Source: Desulfovibrio sp. X2 (GTDB lineage: Bacteria > Desulfobacterota > Desulfovibrionia > Desulfovibrionales > Desulfovibrionaceae). From it: a DNA stretch of 64,000 bases. Numbering within the stretch: position 1 is the stretch's first letter; every line of letters starts with the position of its first letter. The notes under the pieces were generated by a model. It made no database searches and was not told the origin of the DNA. It worked only from the letters and a program-made list of their open reading frames with translations. Location of the stretch: assembly GCF_000422205.1 (NCBI RefSeq), contig NZ_ATHV01000044.1, positions 1-64,000 on the forward strand, read 5' to 3'. This document shows, one piece after another, positions 20,876 through 29,442 of this stretch. The translations under genes were made by a program, and so were the position numbers.

Positions 20876-22024
20876 ATGCACGATCTCGCCATAGCAGGTG
20901 CCGGACCCGCCGGAGCCTCTGCGGCGCGGGCCGCTGCCCGTGCCGGGCTCTCCGTGCTGCTCTTCGACAAGGACCGCTTCCCGAGGCCCAAGCCCTGCGG
21001 CGGCGCCCTCTCCGAGCACGCCGTCAAGGCCCTGGACTTCCCCCTGCCCGACGACCTGATCGAGCGCGACTACCACGGCGGGCTTTTGTGCATCGACGCC
21101 CGCCGCACCCTGGCCGCGCCGCCGTGGCGCACGGGCGTGCTGGTCACGCGGGAGCGTTTCGACGCCCTGCTGGTGGACAAGGCGCGCGAGGCCGGGGCCG
21201 AGGTGCGCGAGGGCGTGAAGGTGCTCGGCTTCGCCGAGGACGGGGAGGGGGTCAGGCTCCGGACCTCGGCGGGCGAGGCGCGGGCGCGCCTGCTGCTCGT
21301 GTGCGAGGGGGCGTCCGGCCGCCTCAAGCACGCCGTGCGTCCCCCGGACTCGCCGCACGAGTACAACTACTGCGTCTGCGCCGACGTGCCCAACGCTCCG
21401 GACTCCGCGCCCGGCGCCGCTGTCTCCGGCAAGCCCCTGGTGCTTCATTTCGGCATCTGCCGCGTGAGCTACGGCTGGGTCTTCCCCAGGCGCACGGACT
21501 CCTCCGTGGGCATGGGCGAGCTGGGCACCGAGCGCCGCAAGGCCGTGGCCCATCTCATGGAGCTTCTGCGCGCCCACGGCGTGGAGAGGCCCGTGCGCCT
21601 GCAGGGCCACAAGATCCCCATGGGCGGGGTGGACCGGCCCGTCTACCGGGGCCGGGCCCTGCTCGCGGGGGACGCGGGCGGCTTCGCCGACCCGCTGCTC
21701 GGCGAGGGCATCTCCCACGCCATCCGCACGGGCCAGATGGCGGCGAAGGCGGTGGCAGAGGCCCTCGCCGCGGGCGATCCCCTCGCGGCCGGGCCGCTCT
21801 TCGAGCAGCTGACCCGCCCGCTGCACGAGGAGCTGCGCCACGCCCTGCGCCTCGTGCGCGCCCTGGAACACGCCCCCCGCCACCTGTACAAGGCCATGCT
21901 CTCGGACAAAAAGACCGTGCTGCGCTACGTGGACATCCTGGCCGGGCGCTGCACCTACCGCGAGTTCAATCGCTATCTGAAGCGGCGCATGCCCTGGTAC
22001 CTGCTGCGCATGCTCTGGGCCTGA
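20876..22024 (+). CDS. FAD-dependent geranylgeranyl-reductase-family oxidoreductase
   Basis: The 382-residue flavoprotein begins with the FAD-binding GAGPAGASAARAAARAG motif. It has the family's PKPCGGALS motif near residue 40 and the second FAD motif GDAGGFADPLLGEGI in the C-terminal half. Relatives reduce double bonds of isoprenoid chains such as those of menaquinones or archaeal lipids, or act as uncharacterised dehydrogenases. In this setting reduction of a menaquinone side chain is a possibility, not shown by the sequence. The ATG at 20876 starts right at the dinucleotide fold but lacks a clear ribosome site; a TTG at 20858 is an alternative. Confidence 0.85.
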   Translation: MHDLAIAGAGPAGASAARAAARAGLSVLLFDKDRFPRPKPCGGALSEHAVKALDFPLPDDLIERDYHGGLLCIDARRTLAAPPWRTGVLVTRERFDALLVDKAREAGAEVREGVKVLGFAEDGEGVRLRTSAGEARARLLLVCEGASGRLKHAVRPPDSPHEYNYCVCADVPNAPDSAPGAAVSGKPLVLHFGICRVSYGWVFPRRTDSSVGMGELGTERRKAVAHLMELLRAHGVERPVRLQGHKIPMGGVDRPVYRGRALLAGDAGGFADPLLGEGISHAIRTGQMAAKAVAEALAAGDPLAAGPLFEQLTRPLHEELRHALRLVRALEHAPRHLYKAMLSDKKTVLRYVDILAGRCTYREFNRYLKRRMPWYLLRMLWA

Positions 22025-22434
22025 GCCGCTTCCGCCTCCGTCCTCCTCCCCATCTTTCTCCTTCCGTGATCCCGGGTCGCCTCCGCGGCACGAAATTCGG
22101 CCGGTGTCTGCGCGGCCCATAGCCGCACTGCACAGGCAGGGAGAGGGGAAAGTATCCGGAAAAATTCGTTTTGCATTGTTATGAAGAACAAAGTCGTGTT
22201 ATGAATTCGAGGAATATCCGATGGTCGGCATGTATGCGTTTTTCCTCTTTCCGTGCCGATCGTGATGCGACGGCCACCCCCTGCTCCGCATGCTGTAAAG
22301 AGTCTCGACATGTCCACGAAGCCGTCCCGTGAATGTGCAGTCTGCCTGCGGCACGGCGCAGTCGGCGCATCTGGCATGGACAGTCCGGGATGCATTTCCC
22401 GGGGCAAGCAACATCTGAACCAGGAGTATGGACA
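22025..22434. other. 410-bp intergenic region with an AT-rich stretch
   Basis: No convincing gene is present. Bases 22150-22260 are AT-rich compared with the surroundings. They contain a weak promoter-like pair, TTGTTA (22176-22181) and TTATGA (22199-22204) with 17 bases between, pointing at the DUF3309 gene. If used, it would leave an untranslated leader of about 220 bases. Short open frames here have no ribosome site or composition that supports coding. Confidence 0.45.
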
Positions 22435-22593
22435 ATGTCGGTAGGCACAATTTTGCTGATCATTCTCATTCTCATGCTTCTCGGAGTGGTCCCCGCCTGG
22501 CCGTACAGCCGGAGGTGGGGCTATGGGCCGAGCGGCATCCTGGGCACGATCCTCGTCGTGCTTCTGATCCTGATCCTGCTGGGCAAGATATAG
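22435..22593 (+). CDS. DUF3309 small membrane protein
   Basis: The product is a 52-residue peptide matching the DUF3309 pattern: MSVGTILLIILILMLLG, then a conserved WPYSRRWGYGPSG turn, then a second hydrophobic helix TILVVLLILILLG. The two helices flank a short polar loop, so it is a two-pass inner-membrane peptide. The function of the family is unknown; it is often described as stress-associated. The start is fixed by AGGAG ten bases upstream of the ATG. It stands alone and is followed by a strong hairpin terminator at 22658-22690. Confidence 0.85.
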   Translation: MSVGTILLIILILMLLGVVPAWPYSRRWGYGPSGILGTILVVLLILILLGKI

Positions 22594-22657
22594 CCGTTTT
22601 CCTCCCGCCTTCCCCGAGAAGGCGGAGGAGGGGCGGGCGGCCCGCAGACGGCGCGAA

Positions 22658-22690
22658 AAAGGGCGGGAGGCCGATGGCCTCCCGCCCTTT
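22658..22690. terminator. Strong bidirectional terminator between DUF3309 gene and copper operon
   Basis: A 15-bp perfect stem (22658-22672 with 22676-22690) closes a three-base loop. AAAAA precedes the GC stem and TTTTT follows it, so it should stop transcripts from both sides. Confidence 0.9.
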
Positions 22691-22719
22691 TTCATGAAGC
22701 GCTCCGTTTCGCGCTCCGG

Positions 22720-23283
22720 CTACTGCTCGGGATACCAGAACTTGACCATGTGCTTGCCGCCGTCGGCCTTGAACAGGCAGATGATGCCGTACTTGCCCTT
22801 GGCGGAGAGGTCGAAGGCCGCGGCGTAGGTGCCGGAGTAGTCCTTCAGCGTCTCGACCTGGTCCTTGCCCGAGGGCGCGACGACCTTGATCTTGGCCTCC
22901 ACCTTGGTGAGCTGGGTGCCGTCCGGCTTGAAGAACTTGACCATGACGTGGTGGGTCTTGCCGTCCTCGGCCTTCATGTGCATGGAGGCCAGGCTCATGA
23001 TCTGGAACTCGGCCTTGTAGCCGTCGGCCTCGGCGGTGTGGGTGAAGGTGCCCATGGTGTCGCCGCCCTTCATGTCCATGCCGCCCATGTCCTGGCCCTT
23101 GCCCATGTCCATGCCCTGCTGCTGGGAGCCCTGGCCCTCCATGCCCTGCATGGCGAAGGCGCCGGTGCACACGGCCAGCGCGAGCGCCAGCGCGAGGGTC
23201 GCGGCCGCGGCGAGGCGCCGGGCGGTGCCGGAAGCGGTGAGGCGGGTGGTGCGCCCGGTGGTGCGGGTGATGATGCTGTTCAT
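22720..23283 (-). CDS. Met-rich exported protein at the end of the copper efflux operon
   Basis: The 187-residue protein has an N-terminal signal sequence with hydrophobic core around residues 24-40 and cleavage near AFA-MQ (44/45). The mature N-terminus (45-78) is a Met/Gly/Gln linker with Met at 45, 48, 58, 60, 66, 69, 71 and 77, as in copper or silver chaperones. The last 105 residues look like a compact beta domain with MSLASMHMKAEDGKTHHVMV and GKYGIICLFKADGGKHMVKFW. It may resemble the FixH/YtkA type of Ig-like domain, but I am not certain. It lies 41 bases after cusA, so it is probably the operon's periplasmic metallochaperone, the position CusF has elsewhere, without being a clear CusF homologue. 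Confidence 0.7.
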   Translation of the reverse strand: MNSIITRTTGRTTRLTASGTARRLAAAATLALALALAVCTGAFAMQGMEGQGSQQQGMDMGKGQDMGGMDMKGGDTMGTFTHTAEADGYKAEFQIMSLASMHMKAEDGKTHHVMVKFFKPDGTQLTKVEAKIKVVAPSGKDQVETLKDYSGTYAAAFDLSAKGKYGIICLFKADGGKHMVKFWYPEQ

Positions 23284-23324
23284 GATGTCCTCCTTGGGGT
23301 GCTCAGATATCGGTGAGGCGCCGC

Positions 23325-26300
23325 CTACTTGGGCAGGCGCCAGCCCTTCCAGATGCCGTAGATGGCCGGGACCACGACGAGGGTCATGATCGTGGCGCTG
23401 ATCATGCCGCCGATCATGGGCGCGGCGATGCGCTGCATGATCTCCGAGCCCGTGCCGTGGTTCCACATGATGGGCGCGAGGCCCGCCATGATCGCGGTCA
23501 CGGTCATCATCTTGGGCCGCACGCGCAGCGCCGCGCCCTCCTCGATGGCCTCGGCCAGGTGGCGGCGGTTGAACTCCGCGCCGTAGCGCTCCTTGAACGC
23601 CTTGTAGGAGATGTCCAGGTAGATGAGCATGACCACGCCCGTCTCCGCCGCCACGCCCGCCAGGGCGATGAAGCCCACGGCCACGGCCACGCTCATGTTG
23701 AAGTGCAGGAGATACATGAGCCACAGCCCGCCGGTGAGGGCGAAGGGCACGGAGAGCATGATGATCAGGCTCTCGCCGACGTTCTTGAAGTTCAGATAGA
23801 GCAGCACGAAGATGATGATGAGCGTCATGGGCACGACCACGGCCAGGCGCTGCTGGGCCCGGATCATGTATTCGTACTGGCCGCTCCAGACCAGGCTGTA
23901 GCCCGGGGGCAGCTTGACCTTGGCGGCCACGGCCTGCTGGGCGCGCTTGACGTAGGTGCCGATGTCCACGCCTCCGATGTCCACGAAGATCCAGGCGTTC
24001 TTGCGCGCGTTCTCGCTCTTGATGACCGGCGGGCCCTTTGTCACGCGGATGTCGGCCACCTCTTCCAGGGGCACGTGGCCGCCGCCGGGCAGGGGCACCA
24101 GGACACGGCGCAGCTTCTCCGGGGTATCGCGCAGCTCGGAGGGGTAGCGCAGGTTGACCGGATAGCGCTCCTGCCCCTCGACCGTGTAGGTCACGTTCAT
24201 GCCGCCCACGGCGCTGCTGATGACGTCCTCCACGTCGCCCACGGAGAGCCCGTAGCGCGCGGCCTCTCCCCGCCTGACCTTGATGTCCAGGTAGTTGCCG
24301 CCCGTGGTGCGCTCTGCGTAGGCGCTGGCCGTGCCCGGCACCTCGCGCAGCACGGCCTCGATCTTCTGGCCGATGTCCGAGAGGGTCTGCAGGTCGTCGC
24401 CCTTGATCTTGATGCCCACGGGCGTCTTGATGCCCGTGGAGAGCATGTCGATGCGCGTCTTGATGGGCATGGTCCAGGCGTTGGTGAGCCCCGGGATCTG
24501 GATGGCCTTGTCCATCTGCTCCACGAGCTTCTCGGTGGTCATGCCCGCGGGCCACTGGTCCTGGGGCTTGAGCATGATCGTGGTCTCGAACATGGACAGC
24601 GGCGCCGGGTCCGTCGCCGTCTCGGCGCGGCCCGCCTTGCCCGTGACCCGCTCCACCTCCGGGAAGGTGGCGATGATGCGGTCGGTCTGCTGCAGGAGCT
24701 CCTTGGCCTTGGCGATGGAGATGCCGGGAAGGGTCGTGGGCATGTAGAGCAGGTCGCCCTCGTTCAGCGGCGGCATGAACTCGGAGCCGATGTTCCTCCA
24801 GGGGATGTAGGTCAGCGCCAGGCAGGCCGCGGCGAGCAGGATGATCAGCCACTTGGCCTTGAGCACCAGGCGGATGACGGGCTGGTAGATCCAGATCAGG
24901 AAGCGGTTCACCGGGTTCCTGGTCTCGGGCACGATCTTGCCGCGGATCAGGTAGCCCATGAGGATGGGCACCACGGTGATGGCCAGCACGGCCGCGCCCA
25001 TCATGGCGTAGGTCTTGGTGAAGGCCAGGGGCTTGAAGAGGCGGCCCTCCTGCGCCTCCAGGGTGAAGACGGGCAGGAAGCTGACCGCGATGATGAGCAG
25101 CGAGAAGAAGAGGGAGGGGCCGACCTCCTTGGACGACTCGTAGACCAGCCGCCAGCGGCTCGTGGTGCCGTCGTCGTGCTCGATGTGCTTGTGCACGTTT
25201 TCGATCATGACGATGGCCCCGTCCACCATGGCGCCGATGGCGATGGCGATGCCGCCCAGGCTCATGATGTTGGCGTTCAGCCCCTGGATGCGCATGAGCA
25301 GGAAGCTCACGAGCACGCCGATGGGCAGGGTGATGATGCCCACGAGCGCGCTTCGCATGTGGAAGAGGAAGACCATGCAGACGATCGCCACGATGATGCT
25401 TTCCTCGATGAGCGTGCGCGTGAGCGTGTGCACGGCGCGCAGGATGAGGCCCGAGCGGTCGTAGGCGGGCACGATGTGCACGCCCTTGGGAAGGCCGGAC
25501 TCGAGCTCCTTCAGGCGCTTCTTGACGCCCGCGATGGTGGTCAGGGCGTTCTCGCCGTAGCGCATGATGACCACGCCGCCCACGACCTCGCCCTGCCCGT
25601 TCTCGTCCAGCAGGCCGCGTCTGAGCTCGGGGCCGATCTTCACCTCGGCCACGTTGCGCATGAGGATGGGCACGCCGGTCTGCCTGTCCGTGCCGAGCGG
25701 GATGTTCTCGATGTCAGGGACGCCCTTCAGGTAGCCCTGGCCCCGGACCATGAACTCGGTCTCGCCCATCTCGATGACCCTGCCGCCCACGTCGTTGTTC
25801 GAGCGCTTGATGGCCATCTTCACGCGGTCGATGGAGAGGTTGTAGGCCTCGAGCTTGTTGGGGTCGACGATGACCTGGTACTGCTTGACGAAGCCGCCCA
25901 CCGAGGCCACCTCGGCCACGCCCGGCACGCTCGTCAGCTCGTAGCGCAGGAACCAGTCCTGGATGGAGCGCAGCTGCGCCAGGTCGTGGTTGTCGGACTT
26001 CAGCAGGTACTCGTAGACCCAGCCCACGCCCGTGGCGTCCGGGCCTATCTGGGGCGCGACGCCCGCGGGCAGCTTGCCCGAGACGTAGTTCAGGGCCTCC
26101 ATGACGCGGCTGCGCGCCCAGTAGAGGTCCGTGCCGTCCTCGAAGATGACGTAGACGAAGGAGACGCCGAAGAAGGAGTAGCCGCGCACGACCTTGGCGT
26201 AGGGCACGGAGAGCATGGCCGTGGTCAGGGGATAGGTGACCTGGTCCTCGACCACCTGCGGCGCCTGGCCCGGGTAGTCGGTGAGCACGATGACCTGCAC

Positions 26301-26432
26301 GTCCGAGAGGTCCGGGATGGCGTCCAGGGGCATGGAGCGCATGGCCCAGTAGCCCGCGGCCACGATGAAGAGCGTGGCCAGCAGGACCAGGAACTTGTTC
26401 TTCAGGGACAGCTCGATGATTTTGGCGATCAT
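23325..26432 (-). CDS. cusA: Heavy-metal efflux RND transporter, CusA type (Cu/Ag)
   Basis: The 1035-residue inner-membrane RND pump has 12 transmembrane segments in the usual two blocks with large periplasmic loops. The proton-relay segment GAMVDGAIVMIENVHKHIEHD-like region places its key Asp near residue 403. The stretch NAWTMPIKTRIDMLSTGIKT is the hallmark of CusA/SilA rather than zinc or cobalt CzcA pumps, and contains the Met residues expected at the Cu(I)/Ag(I) site. It would extrude monovalent copper or silver through CusB and the TolC partner. It follows cusB by 9 bases and precedes the Met-rich exported gene. Confidence 0.94.
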   Translation of the reverse strand: MIAKIIELSLKNKFLVLLATLFIVAAGYWAMRSMPLDAIPDLSDVQVIVLTDYPGQAPQVVEDQVTYPLTTAMLSVPYAKVVRGYSFFGVSFVYVIFEDGTDLYWARSRVMEALNYVSGKLPAGVAPQIGPDATGVGWVYEYLLKSDNHDLAQLRSIQDWFLRYELTSVPGVAEVASVGGFVKQYQVIVDPNKLEAYNLSIDRVKMAIKRSNNDVGGRVIEMGETEFMVRGQGYLKGVPDIENIPLGTDRQTGVPILMRNVAEVKIGPELRRGLLDENGQGEVVGGVVIMRYGENALTTIAGVKKRLKELESGLPKGVHIVPAYDRSGLILRAVHTLTRTLIEESIIVAIVCMVFLFHMRSALVGIITLPIGVLVSFLLMRIQGLNANIMSLGGIAIAIGAMVDGAIVMIENVHKHIEHDDGTTSRWRLVYESSKEVGPSLFFSLLIIAVSFLPVFTLEAQEGRLFKPLAFTKTYAMMGAAVLAITVVPILMGYLIRGKIVPETRNPVNRFLIWIYQPVIRLVLKAKWLIILLAAACLALTYIPWRNIGSEFMPPLNEGDLLYMPTTLPGISIAKAKELLQQTDRIIATFPEVERVTGKAGRAETATDPAPLSMFETTIMLKPQDQWPAGMTTEKLVEQMDKAIQIPGLTNAWTMPIKTRIDMLSTGIKTPVGIKIKGDDLQTLSDIGQKIEAVLREVPGTASAYAERTTGGNYLDIKVRRGEAARYGLSVGDVEDVISSAVGGMNVTYTVEGQERYPVNLRYPSELRDTPEKLRRVLVPLPGGGHVPLEEVADIRVTKGPPVIKSENARKNAWIFVDIGGVDIGTYVKRAQQAVAAKVKLPPGYSLVWSGQYEYMIRAQQRLAVVVPMTLIIIFVLLYLNFKNVGESLIIMLSVPFALTGGLWLMYLLHFNMSVAVAVGFIALAGVAAETGVVMLIYLDISYKAFKERYGAEFNRRHLAEAIEEGAALRVRPKMMTVTAIMAGLAPIMWNHGTGSEIMQRIAAPMIGGMISATIMTLVVVPAIYGIWKGWRLPK

Positions 26433-26441
26433 GAGCGGCCC

Positions 26442-28001
26442 CTACTTCTTGTCCGGGGAGGTCTTGGGCGCCGGGGTCGCGGACCCCTTGGGGGCGGGCG
26501 AGCCCATGGTCATGCCGGACATGTCCAGGTCGTCGCCCTTGGGCTTGGCGGCGGACGTCCCGGAATTGCCGGAACCGCCGGAATCCATGGTCATGCCCGA
26601 CATGTCGAGGTCACTGCCCGAGGTCTCGCCAGAGGTACCGCCCGAGGTACCGCCCGCGGGCGCGGCCTGGCCCGAGGCCTTGGGGCTTTTCGCCTCCATC
26701 ATCTTCTCGATGGTCGCGCGCAGGTTGGATTCGGAGTCGAGCATGAACTGGGCCGAGACCACGAGCTGCTCGCCCGCCTTCAGGCCCTTCAGCACCTGGA
26801 CCTGGCCGTCCTGGCCCACCGGGCCGGTGACGATCTGGCGCGGCTCGAAGCGGCCCTTGCCCAGGGCCACGAAGACCACCTTGCGCACGCCCGTGTCGAT
26901 GATCGCCTGCTGCGGGATGACCACGGTCTTGTCCGCGATCTTCGAGCTCAGGTAGACCGTGGCGTACATCTGGGGCTTGAGCTCGATGCCCGGGTTCGGG
27001 AACTCGAGCCTGAGCCTGGCCGTGCGCGTCTGGGCCGAAAGAAAGGGATAGATGTAGCGCACCGTGCCCTTGAAACGCTTGCCCGGGATGTAGTCGAGCT
27101 CCATCTCGGCGGGCATGCCCTGGTGCACGAAGGGCAGCTCGTAGGAGTAGACCTCGGCGTCCACCCAGATGGTGGAGAGGTCGCCGATCTCGTACTGCTT
27201 GTCGCCCATCTTGACGTAGCTGCCGAGCACGGCGTTCTTGGCCGTGACCACGCCGCTGACCGGCGAGTAGACCGTGATCGTCTTGCTCACCGCCCCGCCG
27301 TTCTCGATGCGCCGGATCTGCGCCGGGGAGAGGTCCCAGTAGCGCAGCTTGGTGCGCGAGGCCTCGAGCAGCCGCTTGGCCTCCTCGCGCACGCTCGAAA
27401 ATTCGCTGTTCGCGAGCTCGGCGTTCTGGCGCAGGGCGAGCCTGTACTCCTCCTGGGCCGTGACCAGGTCCGGACTGTAGATGTCGAAGAGCGGCTGGCC
27501 CTTCTTCACCTGCTGGCCCACGTAGTCCACGTAGATGCGCTCGATCCAGCCGTTGAACTTGGTGGTCACCACGGCGCTCTGCGACTGGTCGTAGCCGAGC
27601 GTGCCCATGGCGCGGATGGAGCGCGAAAGCGGCTTCTCCTCCACGGTCTGGGTGCGCACGCCCATGTTCTGCAGGGTCACGGGGTCGATGCGGATGGTGG
27701 AGCTCGGCTCCTTCTCCCCGCCCTCGTCCTGGTAGACGGGCACGAGGTCCATGCCCATGGGCGACTTGCCGGGCTCGTTCCGGATGTACGTGGGGTCCAT
27801 GGGCGCGACCCAGTACTTGATGCGCTTGCCGGTCTTGGGGTCGATCTCCCCGGCCTTGGGCCCCTCGGCCGCGGCCGCGTCGGCCGGGCCCGGGAGGGCC
27901 GAGAGAAGCCCGGCGGAGGGGGCGGGAACGGGCGCGGGCGTCCAGGAGGCCGCGAGGAAGGTGGCGAAGAGGGCTGCGGTGGCGAGTGCGATGCGTTTCA
28001 T
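26442..28001 (-). CDS. cusB: CusB-type periplasmic adaptor with metal-binding N-terminus and Met-motif tail
   Basis: The 519-residue membrane-fusion protein starts with a signal sequence. Next is a heavy-metal-binding domain at residues 63-90 (YWVAPMDPTYIRNEPGKS then PMGMDLVPVY). Then follow the barrel-sandwich hybrid, alpha hairpin and beta domains of the family. It links the RND pump to the outer-membrane channel and can hand over Cu(I) or Ag(I). An unusual low-complexity C-terminal tail of about 70 residues carries two copies of DLDMSGMTM (464-472 and 491-499) in Gly/Ser/Thr/Pro linkers; these look like extra methionine copper sites. It lies 25 bases after the TolC gene and 9 before cusA. 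Confidence 0.93.
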   Translation of the reverse strand: MKRIALATAALFATFLAASWTPAPVPAPSAGLLSALPGPADAAAAEGPKAGEIDPKTGKRIKYWVAPMDPTYIRNEPGKSPMGMDLVPVYQDEGGEKEPSSTIRIDPVTLQNMGVRTQTVEEKPLSRSIRAMGTLGYDQSQSAVVTTKFNGWIERIYVDYVGQQVKKGQPLFDIYSPDLVTAQEEYRLALRQNAELANSEFSSVREEAKRLLEASRTKLRYWDLSPAQIRRIENGGAVSKTITVYSPVSGVVTAKNAVLGSYVKMGDKQYEIGDLSTIWVDAEVYSYELPFVHQGMPAEMELDYIPGKRFKGTVRYIYPFLSAQTRTARLRLEFPNPGIELKPQMYATVYLSSKIADKTVVIPQQAIIDTGVRKVVFVALGKGRFEPRQIVTGPVGQDGQVQVLKGLKAGEQLVVSAQFMLDSESNLRATIEKMMEAKSPKASGQAAPAGGTSGGTSGETSGSDLDMSGMTMDSGGSGNSGTSAAKPKGDDLDMSGMTMGSPAPKGSATPAPKTSPDKK

Positions 28002-28026
28002 TGGCTGTCTCCTGGGCGCGTAAGGA

Positions 28027-29442
28027 TCACTGGTTCCGGGCCGGGGCGGGCGCTGCCTGGGGCGCTGCCTGGGCCGCCGCGGAATCGAGGGGGCCGCCCA
28101 CGACCTCTTCCAGGGCCGCCATCTTGGCGTAGACGTCGAAAAGGTAGCGCTTGACCTGCAGCTCGGAGGTCAGAAGCCGGGTCTGGGCCGCGATCATGGT
28201 GCTGAACTCCACCTTGCCGGTCTGGTAGGCCGCGAGCGAGGCCTCGGCCCACTGCGAGGTCTGGGCCAGCAGGGCGCTCTTGAAGAGGCGGTAGTTGTCC
28301 CGGGTGCGGGTGATTTCGTCCACCAGGGCGTCCACCTTGTGCGGCAGCGCCTCCTCGAGCCCGGCCACGGAGCGCGAGGCCGCGGACTGCGCCTTCTTGG
28401 CGGAGTCGAGCTGGCTGTCCTGGCGGGTTCCGGCCCACAGCGGCACGGAGAAGCTGACCCCGGCGGAGAGGAAGTCCGGCCGGTCCAGGCCGGTGTTCGG
28501 GTCGCTCTCGCGGAAGCCGTAGGCCACGTTGACGTTCATGTCCGGGTAGTAGTCCTTCTGGGCCAGCTCCACGAGGACCTTGGAGCGTTCCTCCTCCACG
28601 CGGCGCGCGGCCAGGGCGGGGTTCCCCGCCACGGCGCGCCGCGTGAGCTCGTCCGCCTCCAGGCGTCCGGCGGGCAGGGACAGGTCGCCCGGCCCCGTGA
28701 CCTCCACGAAGTGGTCGCGGTTCAGGAGCTCGTTGATGCGGTCGGCCAGGGTGCGGCGGCGCCGCTCGAGGCTCGTCTTCTCGTCCAGGAGCCTGGTGGC
28801 CTCCACCTGGGCCTGCAGGATGTCCTGCTGCAGACCGCCGCTCGTGGCGTAGCGCGACTCGGCCACGCGCATCATCTGGTCCACCAGGGCGGTCAGGCGG
28901 GCGTTGGTGGCCAGGCTCTGCTCCACGAAGCCGAGGTCGAACCAGGCCTGGGCGACCTGGGCGGCCAGGGCGAGGCGCTGGGCCTCGTAGACCTGCCGCT
29001 GCTTGACCGCCTGGAGCACGGCCGCCTTCTCGCGGAGGCTGAGGGTGCCGAACCAGGGCAGGCTCTGCGAGAGCGAGACCTGCTTCTGGGTCATGGCCTC
29101 CTGGTTGGTCTTGAAGGTGTCCACGGGCACGTTCAGCATGGCCAGTCCGACGCGCGGATCGGCGAGCGATCCGGCGTAGGGCGCCTTGGCGCGCAGGCTC
29201 TCGGCCTGCTCCCTGGTCGAGGCCAGGTCCTGGTTGTCCTGCCAGGCCTCCTCGATGAGCTCGCGCAGCGCGGGCGGCGCCCATCTCCCGACCTCCGGGG
29301 CGGGCGCCTGCGCGGCGCCGGGCGTGCCGCCGTGGTCCATCGGCCCTGCGGCCGGAGCCTGGGGCGCCGCCTGGGCGAAGGCCGCCAGCGGAAGAAGGAG
29401 TGCGGCCGCGATGGCCAGGAAAAAGGATGTGCCGCGAGTCAT
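28027..29442 (-). CDS. TolC-family outer-membrane efflux channel (CusC position)
   Basis: The 471-residue protein has a signal peptide (cleavage near AFA-QA, residue 23). A short Pro/Ala linker containing MDHGG follows, then the duplicated outer-membrane-efflux domain with long heptad-rich helices typical of TolC trimers. Segments such as PLWAGTRQDSQLDSAKKAQ match the second repeat. It would form the exit duct of the Cu/Ag pump. The start ATG overlaps the phosphatase stop by four bases (ATGA), so translation is coupled. No lipobox Cys is seen, unlike E. coli CusC. Confidence 0.9.
   Translation of the reverse strand: MTRGTSFFLAIAAALLLPLAAFAQAAPQAPAAGPMDHGGTPGAAQAPAPEVGRWAPPALRELIEEAWQDNQDLASTREQAESLRAKAPYAGSLADPRVGLAMLNVPVDTFKTNQEAMTQKQVSLSQSLPWFGTLSLREKAAVLQAVKQRQVYEAQRLALAAQVAQAWFDLGFVEQSLATNARLTALVDQMMRVAESRYATSGGLQQDILQAQVEATRLLDEKTSLERRRRTLADRINELLNRDHFVEVTGPGDLSLPAGRLEADELTRRAVAGNPALAARRVEEERSKVLVELAQKDYYPDMNVNVAYGFRESDPNTGLDRPDFLSAGVSFSVPLWAGTRQDSQLDSAKKAQSAASRSVAGLEEALPHKVDALVDEITRTRDNYRLFKSALLAQTSQWAEASLAAYQTGKVEFSTMIAAQTRLLTSELQVKRYLFDVYAKMAALEEVVGGPLDSAAAQAAPQAAPAPARNQ

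Noticed and set aside
22179-22475. Small leftward frame with several Cys before the DUF3309 gene
   Set aside because: No ribosome site, odd composition, and it overlaps the start region of the well-supported DUF3309 gene.
23313-28154. A 1613-codon frame opposite cusA and cusB
   Set aside because: Extreme His/Asp/Gly/Val composition typical of antisense of GC-rich membrane-protein genes; cusA and cusB are unmistakable on the other strand.
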